37,413 nucleotides of DNA from Funneliformis mosseae (GCA_910592005.1 CAJVPP010000288.1:1-37413); one strand, 5' to 3'. Counted from the first letter of the stretch, positions 9,362-20,279 are shown. The notes: a model not told the origin generated them from the sequence alone. Numbers and translations are program-made.

Positions 9362-11396
9362 AAAAAAAAGTCGATCAAATAATACAAAAGATAATATTGC
9401 AAAAAATCTTACTAGTTTCCTTGGATTCAAACATGTATCATGAGTAGCCAATAATGTATAAGCAACTAGCACGGCATTTCTTCTTTTTTCTCCGTTTTCA
9501 CACGTAAAACGCGAAAACTAAAATGTTTCCTTGGTCATAATTCTTGACGATTTATACAGAAGGCATTAGACGGGGATGCGCTTTTTATATTCGTTTGTCA
9601 ATCCGATTTTATTGGTAAAGCTTCTGAATAAATAAAAATTCTTATTAATTCCTAACAAGAATTTTTATAAAAACGACTCGAGTGTAACTACCATCATCGG
9701 AACCGGGCTCGAGCTGTGCTTTATATTGGTGTTTCGAGTTAAGCTACGAAAAAAATATAATACAATCAAAGTGTATATTTCGTACAAAAATATTAAACTC
9801 ATGTATTCAAAGGAAAATTTATAAGCAAAATAATTACCATAAATTAGGTTTTAAGAATAGTTGAATTAATTGCTTTGACGAAAAATGCATATCGTCGAGA
9901 AGTAGGTGACCATGTAATACTTTCTCAGCTAACTTGGGCTCATTTATCCCAGGTGCAAAAATGATTCGCTCATCCATATCTTCTGATCCAATAAAAGTAA
10001 CAGAATACGATTCCTTTTATTTCTCTCCCTTGTCTCTCCTTCAATTTTGTAATTCATCTATTTTATAAATTAAATAATAAATTTACAATATAAAAAATTT
10101 GTAACTTTAAAAATAAACAAAACAGATATTTAATTACCTTTATTTGTTCTTTTAACTTCCAACGCCCAATTACGTAAGAACGCAGAGTCAAAGTAATTAT
10201 ACAATTCGTTTTCTTTACTGACCATAGCCATGACAAAATCTTTCTGTCAAATCGCACATGTGGATTCATGTCGACTTCATCGAATACTCCCGAATTTATA
10301 CCAGCACCTTCATCATCGTCATTTCTATCAACTCCTTTATCATCATCATACAATCAACATCTAGAATGCTATTATTCTCTTGAAAACTTAAAATCTTTCA
10401 ATGAAGGACAAATATCCTTGTTGAATATTTGTTGGAGTTTTGTGAGAAACTTTTGCTATTAAGAAATAATAAATTTATTAAATTAATAAATAAAATAATC
10501 AATATTTGAAAATCCGATAATTATACACACAACGATGTTTAGTATTGCTTGGTTATCATCTTCTGAAGAAACCTTATTTTTGCCTTTTTCATACTTATCT
10601 TCAGAAGTTTTTTAAATCGAGGTTCAATTGAGAATTCTAAGTCAAACTTCTTTACGGTCAATGCATTATAATCTTTAGCCAATGTCGTAGTCTATAAATA
10701 ATTCACATTAATATTTAATTTTTAACAACATCACATGTAATAATATTCTTAACCTTTTAAGAGTACGTCTTTCTGATCAACATCACCATCTCCATCGTTA
10801 TCATCGTTATCATCGTTATTTCTTTGAATTATGTATATCATGTTAGTATTGATCTTAAAAACTAAAATAAAGGCATAATAAATAAAAATAATATTACTGA
10901 AGCTATTTTCCAATCCACTTAAAAGTTTTCCTGTTTCTGTTGCTACAGAATCAACGCGTGAAGTGTAAATCTTTATACATTCATCCAATATACGTGAAGC
11001 CTTTTGAAAATTTATAGAATCGCCTTCTTTCAATAGTGTCATCTCATGATTAATTTAATCTCCCAACTATTGTTAACATTAATTTTCTAATAAGAAAAAA
11101 AATTTTTTATTTTATTTAGCTTAAATTTGTAGTAAAATGAAGAGTGGATAAAAATAGAATAATTTACGTTGTCGGTTGCCATTCTTTAAATTAGAATACA
11201 TTTGTTCATCTGGTATCTTTTGAATAGGGGTGACTACATTCAAAGGCTTAATCGAGTTTCTTTGACTTGAAGTTGACACGTTTTGACTACCGGAGCTAGC
11301 GACTTTAACAAGAGTGTTACAACCTACAGAAACACTTCGTGTTGAGTCTGCTAAAGATATTCTACGTGATTTGAGCTCCGAGGCATCGTCATTCAA
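9013..11396 (-). pseudogene. condensin complex subunit 2 (CAP-H/Barren/Brn1) pseudogene
   Basis: CAP-H is the kleisin that closes the Smc2-Smc4 ring of condensin for mitotic chromosome compaction. Recognisable blocks lie in the right order. N-terminal NDDASELKSRR.SLADSTR is at about 11330-11393; the first codon, at 11394-11396, is TTG where ATG is expected. NFQKASRILDECIKIYTSRV then DSVATETGKLLSGL is at about 10900-11020. TTLAKDYNALTVKKFDLEFS, the conserved kleisin block before the DPLFKKTSADFDEGG region, is at about 10620-10695. NELYNYFDSAFLRNWA is at about 10155-10205. DDMHFSSKQLIQLFLKP is at about 9845-9895. DNLVIQTEINKPEFIKYAKV is at about 9145-9210. The winged-helix end EMKDISVPLCFVSLLHLANE is at about 9030-9095, with a stop at 9013-9015. 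Frames change between and inside blocks (near 11044, 10580, 10200 and 9110). It is therefore a full-length but dead copy; introns are retained, so it is not a processed pseudogene. A functional copy must exist elsewhere. Confidence 0.87.
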
Positions 11397-11499
11397 AGGA
11401 ACATTCGTTTTTTAGCATATCTCAAAATCAACTAAGAAATTTTATCAAGAAGAGTATAAATTTATATTCCACGCGTTTTTATTCGAGCATACATGGTGT

Positions 11500-12000
11500 A
11501 TTATTTGTTTCAAAATAAGCACGCACATTCTACTTGTATTTCCCTGTAAAAATAAAAGACAATTGGAAATAAATATAAAAATAAATATGATAAATGTATT
11601 TGATATAAGTAAGATACCTTTGCACGTTCTTCCTTCTTTGTATTACCCATGATAAATACCATGTCCGCGTTTATCCAAAGTATTCTGATCAACCATTCCT
11701 AAACCTTTTTCATATAAATGTTAATTAGTATTTACAGAAATAAATTAAAGACCGTCTCTCTAAATGATACTTACAGGATATTATCGGACATACATTTCCG
11801 ATAAATACTAAGTTGGAATGCTCTTTTCAATATAATTCATCAATAACATGATCATTCACAGGCTCTGCCTCTTCCGTATTCTATTTAGGAGTTCGATTAT
11901 ATTCTCTTCGGGAATAAATAATGACCAATATGTATTGTAAGGATAAAGATGATCAATTTGAATTTAGTATATGACACAGCATGTTGAACCGCACATAACT
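11500..12000 (-). pseudogene. minus-strand coding-like islands, decayed gene, unrecognised
   Basis: Short protein-like reads include LVFIGNVCPDNI (about 11780-11815) and GLGMVDQNTLDKRGHGIYHG (about 11650-11705). After a GGTATCTT..ACAG intron-like segment comes GNTSRMCVLILKQII (about 11500-11545). Stops and frame changes separate them. No family can be named, and they are too far from the condensin block to be its N-terminus by sequence. Confidence 0.3.
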
Positions 12001-12077
12001 TGGAAAATTTTCTCCAATCTTCGAAATGTTAAAATTACGTGTTATTACGAAGAATCCGCATAATTTAGAACTTTGAC

Positions 12078-14330
12078 GCACACTACTGCTCGGAAAACAA
12101 CGTTTGGTTCTCGATTACCTTAAAAAGAATCCTCAGCGACATAGACGAAGAGTTTGATGCTCATTTAGTAGAGCAGTAATCTCAGTTGGAAACTTATAAT
12201 GTCGATATTTGCTGTTAAGTTTTTTGGAGGAAGGAATGCCTGATAGTGGAAATATTCTACTCCTTTAGAATTCTTGACGTTACTAACGATCGCTGCTGAA
12301 AGTGCCGAACGTTACAAACGGTTGACCATTGTGGTTGAGCAAGTTAAACGCTTTACTGATTAATTTAAAAGATCTTCGTGTTCTGATTTTGGTAATCGGA
12401 GATTTTACCCCGCCTTTTCTATTTCTATTTACAGTTAGTTTACTTTCTCAATAAAAATTTTTTTTTTTCAGTTATTTTATTTAATAAGAAATTCTATATC
12501 TCAGCATAGAGATAGATAAAACCAAAGGTATTTACGCTTTATCTTAATAAATTGTGTTTTCATATATCATTGAATAAAAACAATTTATAATGTAGGTGAG
12601 ACCTTTTTTGGTGAAACCGTTATTCTATTTGGAACTGAATATTATTCCTGGCGCCGACAATCTTCACATTGTTGGAATGCTTCGCTTTTACTGAGCTAGG
12701 CGGTGGAGATGGAAGTTGCTGATATGTATGATGATGACAACAGAGAGTTTATCATTAATGTACCGACATCATTAGCTCAAAAAATTGGATCACAAACGTA
12801 GTAGGTTTTAGAAGGCGTCATAATTCAAGAAATGTGAGTAGAACTAATTTAGTTATATCATGCGAATTTTAGGCAAATTGTGGTTAGAAATATGTTATCT
12901 TAAAACGCATTTAACTTACAGGAGTTTCTTCAACTAAAACATCAACATTACGCGATACAAAATCTTTTAACATATCTTCTGACATCGATAAGTCGTCAAA
13001 AATCGTCGTGAGTACGTAATTTATGATTATCATATTCAACATGTATATTATTCGTAATTAATTAATTTGCTATTTTAGACGATCCTTGAAAGTTGGAGAT
13101 CAACTTCTTTCCGGTAATATCGTTGAAATTGAGAGGAACTAGAATTTTAGTATTATTACGTTGCATTATATTGAATATCTTTTCAATATTCATGCATCAA
13201 ATGTAGCTTGATTATCTTTGCTTTCCGATATGTAAGTTCTCGATTAGCTTTGGGCGAGTATGTAAGATTACTTCAATATTATCACCTTAAATTTTCAAAT
13301 TTAATTTTTTGTATTTGTTACACTAATTCTTGCCTTCTTGCCTTTCAACTTCAACTACGCGTACTGCTACATCATCAGCAACAACTATCGAATTAATATT
13401 GGTTTTAATTATTGCAAAGTCATGTGGACAGAAAAGGTACTTATGACATCAGAATTTTAAATGACTTCAAAAACTTTACTAAAAATTTATGTTTGTTTCA
13501 AATGGAAGAGATATAGTAATGTTAAAATTTACTAAAGTGTACTTATGCTCATATGGAAGAAGATTTCCCTGAAATTGTAAAGTTAATGCTGTGTATCAAA
13601 CATTTGGTAATTTGGAACTTTGAAAGCGTATCGGGAACGTTTTAGTGGACAAAGGATATTTGAGCATCGATAGTTTGGAAGCTTATTGGATGGTTCGACC
13701 TTTTTTTTTTTTTTTGACCTTTAATTGAAATTTTTCTTACACAAAAAATAACATAATTTTTTAGTCCGGAGCGAAGCGAAGGACTATATATGTCTATGCA
13801 AGGTGATACGGATGTCGCGCTGTCCGCCCGCTCAAAATTTGAGTCGTTGCGTGGTTGGTCCCTTTCGTTACACTTGCTCCGAACTTAACAATGGTTTCCG
13901 AAACCATTCCCTAGTTTTAAAAGTAGACGAGGGGATATAACAGCGTTCGTTTTATGCAAATGGTATTTATACCGTTGTGCAAGATTCAGATTTAACGAAA
14001 ATTTTCTTATTAGTTTCCAAAGAATTGCTCGTAAAATCTGGCTCGTTAATTTCCAGATGCAAGTAATGCTCTGACACGGGATATTTCTAATCATCACCAA
14101 TTTTGTTTATTTGGAGTTATAGAACAATTTTGTCAATGAAGTAACTATTATTATATAGAGTTAATTGTCACGCAAATGATTTCTGGTCTAATCTACCAAA
14201 CTCATTTTATATTTCGGAGCGAATATAAACAAGATAACTTTTTAATCTTGTAGCTTGGATGAAAGCAAGGGTCTGATACTATTCAAGCCTTGGCTAAGGC
14301 CCATGGTGATAGAACAAGTAATTACTTTTA
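12078..14330 (+). pseudogene. string of plus-strand coding-like islands, decayed gene or genes
   Basis: Islands with non-random composition appear in changing frames. RTLLLGKQRLVLDYLKKNPQ is at 12078-12137. PFLVKPLFYLELNIIPGADN then LHIVGMLRFY is at 12602-12691. MEVADMYDDDNREFIINVPT is at about 12708-12768. GVSSTKTSTLRDTKSFNISS is at about 12922-12981. RSLKVGDQLLSGNIVEIERN is at about 13081-13140. VDKGYLSIDSLEAYWMVR is at about 13645-13698. KQGSDTIQALAKAHGDRTS is at about 14262-14318. Some edges look like splice sites, but internal stops prevent any continuous model. I do not recognise the family; there may be more than one gene. Treated as relics. Confidence 0.3.
13763..13917 (+). repeat. 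hairpin-containing repeat, copy 1
   Basis: AGTCC (13763-13767) and GGACT (13781-13785) bracket GGAGCGAAGCGAA and can pair. Further in, CTCAAAATTTGAG (13831-13843) is a perfect palindrome within CCGCTCAAAATTTGAGTCG. A tail around 13878-13917 (ACTTAACAATGGTTTCCG..TTCCCTAGTT) recurs in shorter form at 14361-14392. GC content is clearly higher than the surroundings. It looks like a small non-autonomous mobile element or an RNA-structure element. Confidence 0.45.
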
Positions 14331-14356
14331 ATACAGAATTTTTTGTAGTCGAGATC

Positions 14357-14392
14357 GTTCCGGACTTAACAACGGTCCCCGTTCCCTAGTTA
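14357..14392 (+). repeat. second copy of the ACTTAACAAYGGT..TTCCCTAGTT motif
   Basis: CGGACTTAACAACGGTCCCC followed by GTTCCCTAGTT matches the tail of the repeat ending at 13917, in the same orientation and about 480 bp downstream. The pair could be the direct-repeat ends of one element or two element tails. Confidence 0.4.
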
Positions 14393-14855
14393 TATATGCC
14401 CTTACATCAATGCAAACAATGCAAACCTAGAAATCGTTCCCTATAGCATGCAACTTGTTGATTCACGTATACTTTATGCATCATTTGCGAACGTTTGGTC
14501 AAATATAACGAAACCGATAATCAAAGGTAACATTTAGTATGAATATTTGTATCTATTATTATGATTTCTTAAAGATCTTAATTTTTTTTTTTAACTACTT
14601 GGGTGAAATTAATAAAGGATATCTTGGTCAGAATGAGGGCCAAGACCATTATTTAATCTATAAATTGATTACTCCTTAAGATTTTGTTAATTAATGATTT
14701 ATCAATAATGAATAAAATTTTATTTTAAAAATTATTATAACTAGTTTAGAATGTTTCCAATACATGAAACTAGCAAAGTTGAAAAATTAAGTTCTATTAT
14801 TATTAATATCTAATTACAAGTTTATTAAAAAACATAAAAAACATCTAATTTTTTT
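14393..14855. other. intergenic, no gene seen
   Basis: AT-rich spacer downstream of the minus-strand DUF7918-like gene. Apart from a GC-richer word GGTCAGAATGAGGGCC..GACC near 14630-14655 that could form a weak stem, nothing was recognised. Confidence 0.4.
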
Positions 14856-15827
14856 TTATTTTTTTTCTATAATTTCCATCTGTTTGTTGTTGATCTCTTC
14901 TAATAATAACGATTTGGGAACGGGTAATCCTTTTGCTTTATATTTTTTATTTAGCCATAATTTTGTTTGATAAAATATGTGCAGTCTTGCGACTGGATGT
15001 GGATGAAGAGTCTTTAGATTTATAAACGGCTCTTTTTGCATCTCATTAAAAATAATGTCCGCGGGGTCAAAGGCTAAATCCTCTGCTGAAATGATTTCTA
15101 GGCTTTGAAGATTGTTGTTGTTCTAAGAAGACCTTTTTCTGATATCTCTTCGCCTTTATAAATAAATGTATACCGAAATCGCTCCTAATCCACCTTTATT
15201 TTTTGTGCTTTTTGAGGGTTTACATTTCGGCATGTTCGAAATGTATATATTATCATCAATCCACTTTTCTGGATCAAATTTGAAGTGGTGAAAGATGGAT
15301 TTGTTGTGGTTGTAGAAACCGTCTATATAGGTATATGGTTCCTCTCGGTTCATAGGATTTATTTTCACATGTGTATTGTCATTTTCTCCATCAGCAAAAT
15401 GTACACCCTTGAGTAAGTTTGGATCAGCTCTAGAGTTTGCGCAAACTCTAATGGAGAAATGACTAGAAGATTCCGGTACTGTAACATAAGTCATGTATTT
15501 ACTAAAAAAAAATAAAGTAAAATAAAAAGAAAGATAATAATCTTAAGATTGATGTAAAAAAAAAAAAAAAAATGATGATAAAATATGAGTTAATAACCCG
15601 TTATTACCTTTCTATTTTTAAACCATTTCTTTTACCAATAGCTTCTCGAGAATAAGATACCAACTCTGTATCCTAAAAAAAAAATAATAATAATTTAACT
15701 TCGTGTTGTTCGTGTTTTTAATACGTGATTTTTTTTAAAATATAAAACCTTACCGTTAATTCATCATCTATTGGTATTCCATATTCCAGAAGTACTTTGT
15801 TTTTAATATAAGAAAATGGTGGCCGTA
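14856..15827 (-). CDS. DUF7918-like protein, multi-exon, 5' end not found
   Basis: Exons read on the minus strand are 15827-15754 (5' extent uncertain), 15672-15608, 15501-15174 and 15122-14856. Junction frames agree and the last exon ends in a stop. The key region is VTVPESSSHFSIRVCANSRA, then NDNTHVKINPMNREEPYTY, YIDGFYNHNKSIFHHFKFDP and GGLGAISVYIY. This matches the pattern of fungal DUF7918 proteins: an early beta-strand ending in FSIR, an F-x-F core, then LG-I-V-IY. The last exon (PHPVARLHIFYQTKLWLNKK) resembles the family's C-terminal segment. The molecular role is unknown. The 51-nt segment 15123-15173 is either a very short intron (GTATAC..CTTAG, in frame on both sides) or coding sequence with a frameshift, because it also reads YKGEEISEKGLLRTTTIF. 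No ATG exon upstream is convincing. It could therefore be a young pseudogene. Confidence 0.5.
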
Positions 15828-16425
15828 CTAATCACGTGATGATGATAGCGGAAAGTTGGAATTTAATCCTTAATTAAATTCAAAGATTTTTTTAAAAAAA
15901 AAATCGTCGCCCTCTAATAAGAATAAAAATTTTTTTTTTTTAAAAAAAAAAATAATAATTAGACGCCTATGTAGATTTAAAAAAATCACTTTTTTTAAAA
16001 TTTTTAAAAATACCTTTATAAAATTGCTACCACCATCACAATCCAAAATTTTACCAAAAAAAAAAAAAATTTCGATCTATTATCTACCAAAATTTTAATC
16101 CGTCAAGCTTTTGACCTGAAGCCCTTTCGTTTTGTGCAATAATTGCATCACAATTTTTACTTTCCTATTTTCTAATTAAAATGATCAATTACGCGCCCAA
16201 AAATCATGAATTTCGGCAGCATCTCAGGTAAAAGGTAACGCAGGCTTCTCTATTATGTGTCAAAAGCATTTGACTAAGGGGAATGAATAATAAAACAAAC
16301 AAATTTATTAGTTATAATGAAAGAAAAGCTAAGATTTATTAAAAAATAAGGGAATATTTGAAAATGAAATTACCAAGTTATAGCATTATCGGATGGTAAT
16401 TATTTATGTGATTTTTTTTTTTTGT
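15828..16425. other. intergenic upstream of the DUF7918-like gene
   Basis: Long A and T runs (15890-15905, 15930-15955, 16055-16068). No promoter element or missing first exon for the minus-strand gene could be identified. Nothing coding-like. Confidence 0.4.
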
Positions 16426-16429
16426 GCTT

Positions 16430-17225
16430 TCCAATTGAATTCCGATTCTTCAATAAAACTCACAAAATAGGACAGTTGCATTTCCTTCTATATGAACAAA
16501 ATCACTGACAAGAGTTTGTTCCTCATATTTATCTTTGCGAACTAGGGCACATTACCTATCTCATCAAGATCTGTAATTCTAAGTCTTATTTGCTCATCGG
16601 CTCTTATAACTAGGTTTTATTTTTAAACAAGAAAAAATTTAAAATAAAAAAGTGAGAATGAATTTTTTTAAGACCATAAACCACACATAAATAATTATGC
16701 TAAAACCCTTCTTTAAAAAATTTACCCAAAAGCGCCAACTTGATCATCTCCTATATAGGTAGGTATGTATAATCAAAATTTTCATTAAGCATTTATGACC
16801 TTTTCTCCTCATCATTTCGGATTGTGACTTGAAAGATTCTTTACCAAGGATGAAAATTGGAATTCACAAATTTGGAATTTCGCCGTAAAATGTTGATCCG
16901 ATCAAGAACGATATAATGCAAAGCCAATTGACTTTTTTAGCATAAAAGCATTTTCTTTTACTATTTATATAATTAAATCTAAATTACATAAAAGTTCTAA
17001 AATTAAAGAAATATATATCATTAAACTAAAAAAAAAAAAAAAATGAGAAATTAAAATTTATTCAACTTACTGTATTCCTCATGTCTATATCTTCCGGTCA
17101 TAAATCTCCCAGCACTTGCTTGACAGCACAATCCGCATAAACTTCGTTCAAATAAGTATTATGAAGATAAGAATTTTGGTCAACAGACATCAGACCAAAA
17201 TTACTAATCACGTGGTGTGAATTTG
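16430..17225 (-). pseudogene. decayed minus-strand multi-exon gene, unrecognised
   Basis: In transcription order there is NFGLMSVDQNSYLHNTYLNE then VYADCAVKQ (about 17085-17200). A change of frame follows to AGRFMTGRYRHEEY. Next are YIPTYIGDDQVGAFG (about 16728-16775), GADEQIRLRITDLDEIGNVP (about 16550-16605, joined in frame if TTATAAG is the acceptor) and KDKYEEQTLVSDFVHIEGNA then TVLFCEFY (about 16455-16540). The last junction needs a small indel and is followed by a stop. Composition is clearly protein-like. No family recognised. At least two frame changes make it a probable pseudogene. Confidence 0.42.
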
Positions 17226-17494
17226 GTTTAATACGATGACGTTTATGTTTAAGTAGTCACTATCTGCCCATCCAAATTAGGAAATGTAACTACTAAAGTA
17301 TTAGTAAGAAGAGGATGAAGAAACATACAATTTTATTGGTCCCAAGAACTATACTGTATATGGGCCATGGACTAGCAAATTGTCCTTCCGAGGACCCTCC
17401 GTCAAATTTTTTTTTTTAAATTTTTTTTTTTTTTTTTTTTGAAAAAAGATCAGTAATCTAAAATTACATGATCGTACAAAAATGATAACGATCT

Positions 17495-17545
17495 AGCTGC
17501 AAAATGCCCGATATCCTCCGCTCAATAATTGAGTCGATGCACCTC
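17495..17545 (+). repeat. hairpin-containing repeat, copy 2 (diverged)
   Basis: CCGCTCAATAATTGAGTCGATGC contains the near-palindrome CTCAATAATTGAG at 17521-17533. It corresponds to CCGCTCAAAATTTGAGTCGTTGC in the repeat at 13763-13917, with a similar preceding GATRTC..C block. The orientation is the same. It lies in the spacer before the next gene. Confidence 0.4.
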
Positions 17546-17759
17546 AAGTGTGGGAATTTTTTTTAACATAATATTACTTAAAACAAACTGATAAGAAAAA
17601 AAGCCACCCAATATTGATTTACAATAAGTCATAATATAAAAAATTATCGTGTACTACATACTGTAATTCCACAAATATTTTAACAAAATTTGGTCTCATG
17701 CTGATTTTCATCATCTCCCATTTTTTGTTTATTTCGAAAATTTTGAAAATAAAAAAATC

Positions 17760-19446
17760 ATGCCAAGAAAGATAAATAGCGCGACACCGGTGAGAAGGTC
17801 ACCTCGCTTTAAACGCATCGAAACCCAAGACGAAATTACAGAGGTGACTATTCAAGAAGTTTTTTTTTTTTGAAAAAGATGAAACAAGGTTTAACCGTTT
17901 TTACCTAAAAAAAAAAACGTACAAAGACTACCTCACCCGCTTCTAACACGCGTCCAAAACGGGCCCGAAACGAGGAAGAACATCATACAACAGAGGAAAC
18001 GAAGAGAGAGGATAGTGAGGAGTCAAATGCTTACGAAATTGAAGCAAGCAAAGACGTCATAATAATTCCCGAGGAAATTTACATATCTGACGACACGGCA
18101 AGTGTCGATACAATTGTTGATGATGATATGTCAAAATGGGAAGTAATGAAGAAATCCCTTTTTGACATTCCTAAAGACCCGGCACCACCTTATCATACGT
18201 ATGTTGAAAGGCTATTGATTAAACGTCCTTGGATGAAGAAGGAAGACATTGATTATCTTCAAAATTTATTTACTGACCCCGAATCTTTACTCGCTAAGAA
18301 ACAATTGAAAGTAAGTAAGAACTTGCGTTAGAAAAATTGCAAATTTTTGTTATAAAATGAGAATTATTAAATAATAATTATTAATACATAATGCTTCTTC
18401 AATAGAACCTTTTTAATTTTGAAGTTTTCATGGGTTTTTCAATTGAACAAAAGGGTCGTCTTTTGAACCTTTTACCGAATTGCGACATGGTTCCGATCTC
18501 GGATAATGACGGAGAACCAATTGATTCGCCAAGGATTCAACTAGAACATATAAATGCAGGATTGGAACCTTATGAAGCAGGTGTATCTGGAAAGGTCAGC
18601 AAACTTGACCCCAATAAAGTTTGTCCTCGATTTGATTTTTGGACTTCGGATTCTTTTAAAGATTCTCAACGTTGGTTCCAAAAGAGCATTAAATTAGGAT
18701 ACAACACTTCTCTTGGAATTAGCATTCAATGGAATAGTCTTGAAAACTTTAAGGCTGTAATTCCCAAGGAATGGAAGGTGAGCAAAGTTTTATATAAAAT
18801 TATGCTTTAAACTAAGGTTAATATTTTTATGCTTGCAGTGCGATGAATATGAACGAGTGTGGGGAATCGGACTTGAGGAAAAAATGGGAGAAAAACAAAT
18901 CGCGGGGTAAATATATTTTAACGTAATTGCGCATTTTATAAAAGTTTTGCAATACAATAATAATATTAACTGATTTGTGATTATTAGTGATTCTGCTCAA
19001 ATGTCTCTTCCTGAAATGGCCAAATCGAAGGTCATTAGACTCAATGATTTATGGAAATATAAACGACAATTTAAGAACGTTGGGGTAACAGTCTCAATGG
19101 ATTTGAAGGTAATTAACAATATTTGTAATCTTTGTTTAAATTATTATTAATATTAAGAATTTTATTTAATGACTTAAATATGAATATTTATTTTTAGGTC
19201 GTCGGTATTAATCAATCAAATGGTCACTTAGATTTCATGTTAACCAAAGATGGAGAAGATAAAATCATAAAAGACGTCTATAAACCGACTCGTCTAGAAA
19301 ATGAAGTTTTAGATTTTGATGGCCGTGTTGCAAAATCTTCTCGTCCTAATAGTAATGCTTTTAAAAATTTTAGAATTATAAGGTCAGAAGATTATACCCC
19401 AAGCTTGTTTGAAACAAGGAAAGAATATTGGGCGAAAATCCAGTAG
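17760..19446 (+). CDS. orphan nuclear-looking protein, 425 aa, six exons
   Basis: Exons are 17760-17843, 17927-18310, 18406-18777, 18839-18906, 18988-19108 and 19198-19446, all GT-AG and in phase (426 codons with TAG). The N-terminus is strongly basic (TPVRRSPRFKR near residues 10-19; RPKRAR near residue 38), suggesting nuclear localisation. An acidic stretch with DDTASVDTIVDDD follows near residues 80-92. From about residue 93 the protein is globular and Trp/Tyr/Pro-rich (PPYHTYVERLLIKRPWMKKE, RFDFWTSDSFKDSQRWFQKS) and continues to ..YWAKIQ. No catalytic or metal-binding motif was seen and the family is not recognised. Uniformly good splice sites and balanced codon use indicate a functional gene, probably restricted to this lineage. 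The first intron (donor GTGACT, 83 nt) is the least certain; without it the frame ends in a poly-T tract. Confidence 0.78.
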
Positions 19447-20167
19447 TTGTTTGTTTGTTATTTTTTATTTTATGAAATTTAATATAGTGTAATGAAAATG
19501 AGGTCGTGAGATCCCGTGATATATTTCCACGTGATTGCCATAAAATTTCATGCCAAATGTGAGGGGGAATGATCGAAAGAATTCAAATCTCAATAACTTT
19601 TAAACCACAAATATTTATGATTCAAATTTAGCGTGAAAAAATCTGGGATTTATTATAATGAATAAATTATATTTTGTTTTTTATTAATCTAAAATATATA
19701 TATATATATATTTATTTATTCTCTTAAAGTGTATTCTATGAATTTGACTTGAAGCTTTTGCTATAACGCTATAGGAAAGTTGAAAGAACGTGTTCCCGGT
19801 CTACTGTTAAGTTTTTGATAGATTCGGTATGTCAAGATAAACAAATACCTCTGTGTTAGGAACATTGCTTTTTCACACATAACAAAGCATTTATTGACTA
19901 ACAAAAAAAAAAAAAACCACCACCTTGTTAATTCATCAAATAATTCTTATAATCATACCATACAACTGAACCGTGAGGTTACCATGAAACTTAACATTGG
20001 TCATTGGACTAAATGTGGTATCATATGAAAAATTCAATAATGATCAACGGATGTAAATTCTTTTTATTAAGTTAGGATGCACAGCGTTATTGGTTCTGTA
20101 TTTTGATGAACAATATAATCTTATTAACAATGTTAAGAAGCAAACAGAATCAATATGGAAAAATTAG
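19447..20167. other. intergenic, no gene seen
   Basis: 3' flank of the previous gene. Contains a (TA)n tract at about 19692-19710 and an A-run near 19900. No protein-like reading on either strand. Confidence 0.45.
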
Positions 20168-20279
20168 TACAGTCAAGCTTCTCTCTAAATGCACCCTCTT
20201 TAAATGCACACCCTCTTTAAAATGTGCAATTTTTAAATTTTTTCACTATGGTCCCAAGGAGGGTCGCATTTAGACTGTA
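20168..20279. mobile_element. small Tigger/pogo-type MITE
   Basis: The left end is TACAGTC-(AAGCTTCTCT)-CTAAATGCACCC. The right end, reverse-complemented, is TACAGTC-TAAATGCGACCC. The termini match except for a 10-bp segment present only at the left, and TA dinucleotides flank as expected for TA target duplications. The 112-bp length and lack of coding capacity fit a non-autonomous Tc1/mariner-Tigger derivative. An internal CCCTCTTTAAA repeat is present. Confidence 0.6.

Noticed and set aside
15754..15827. RPPFSYIKNK-like reading as a forkhead or HMG start
   Set aside because: Only a few residues resemble these domains (RPPFSY) and the downstream exons are DUF7918-like, so the resemblance is taken as chance.
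16540..16620. Possible tRNA-like segment (GGGCACATTACCTATCTC..)
   Set aside because: No cloverleaf with D, anticodon and T arms could be drawn; the minus strand is better explained as a decayed coding exon.
17340..17400. Possible start of a conserved gene around GGTCCCAAGAACTATACTGT
   Set aside because: No open frame of useful length; more like part of a dispersed repeat, but no second copy is clear in this window.
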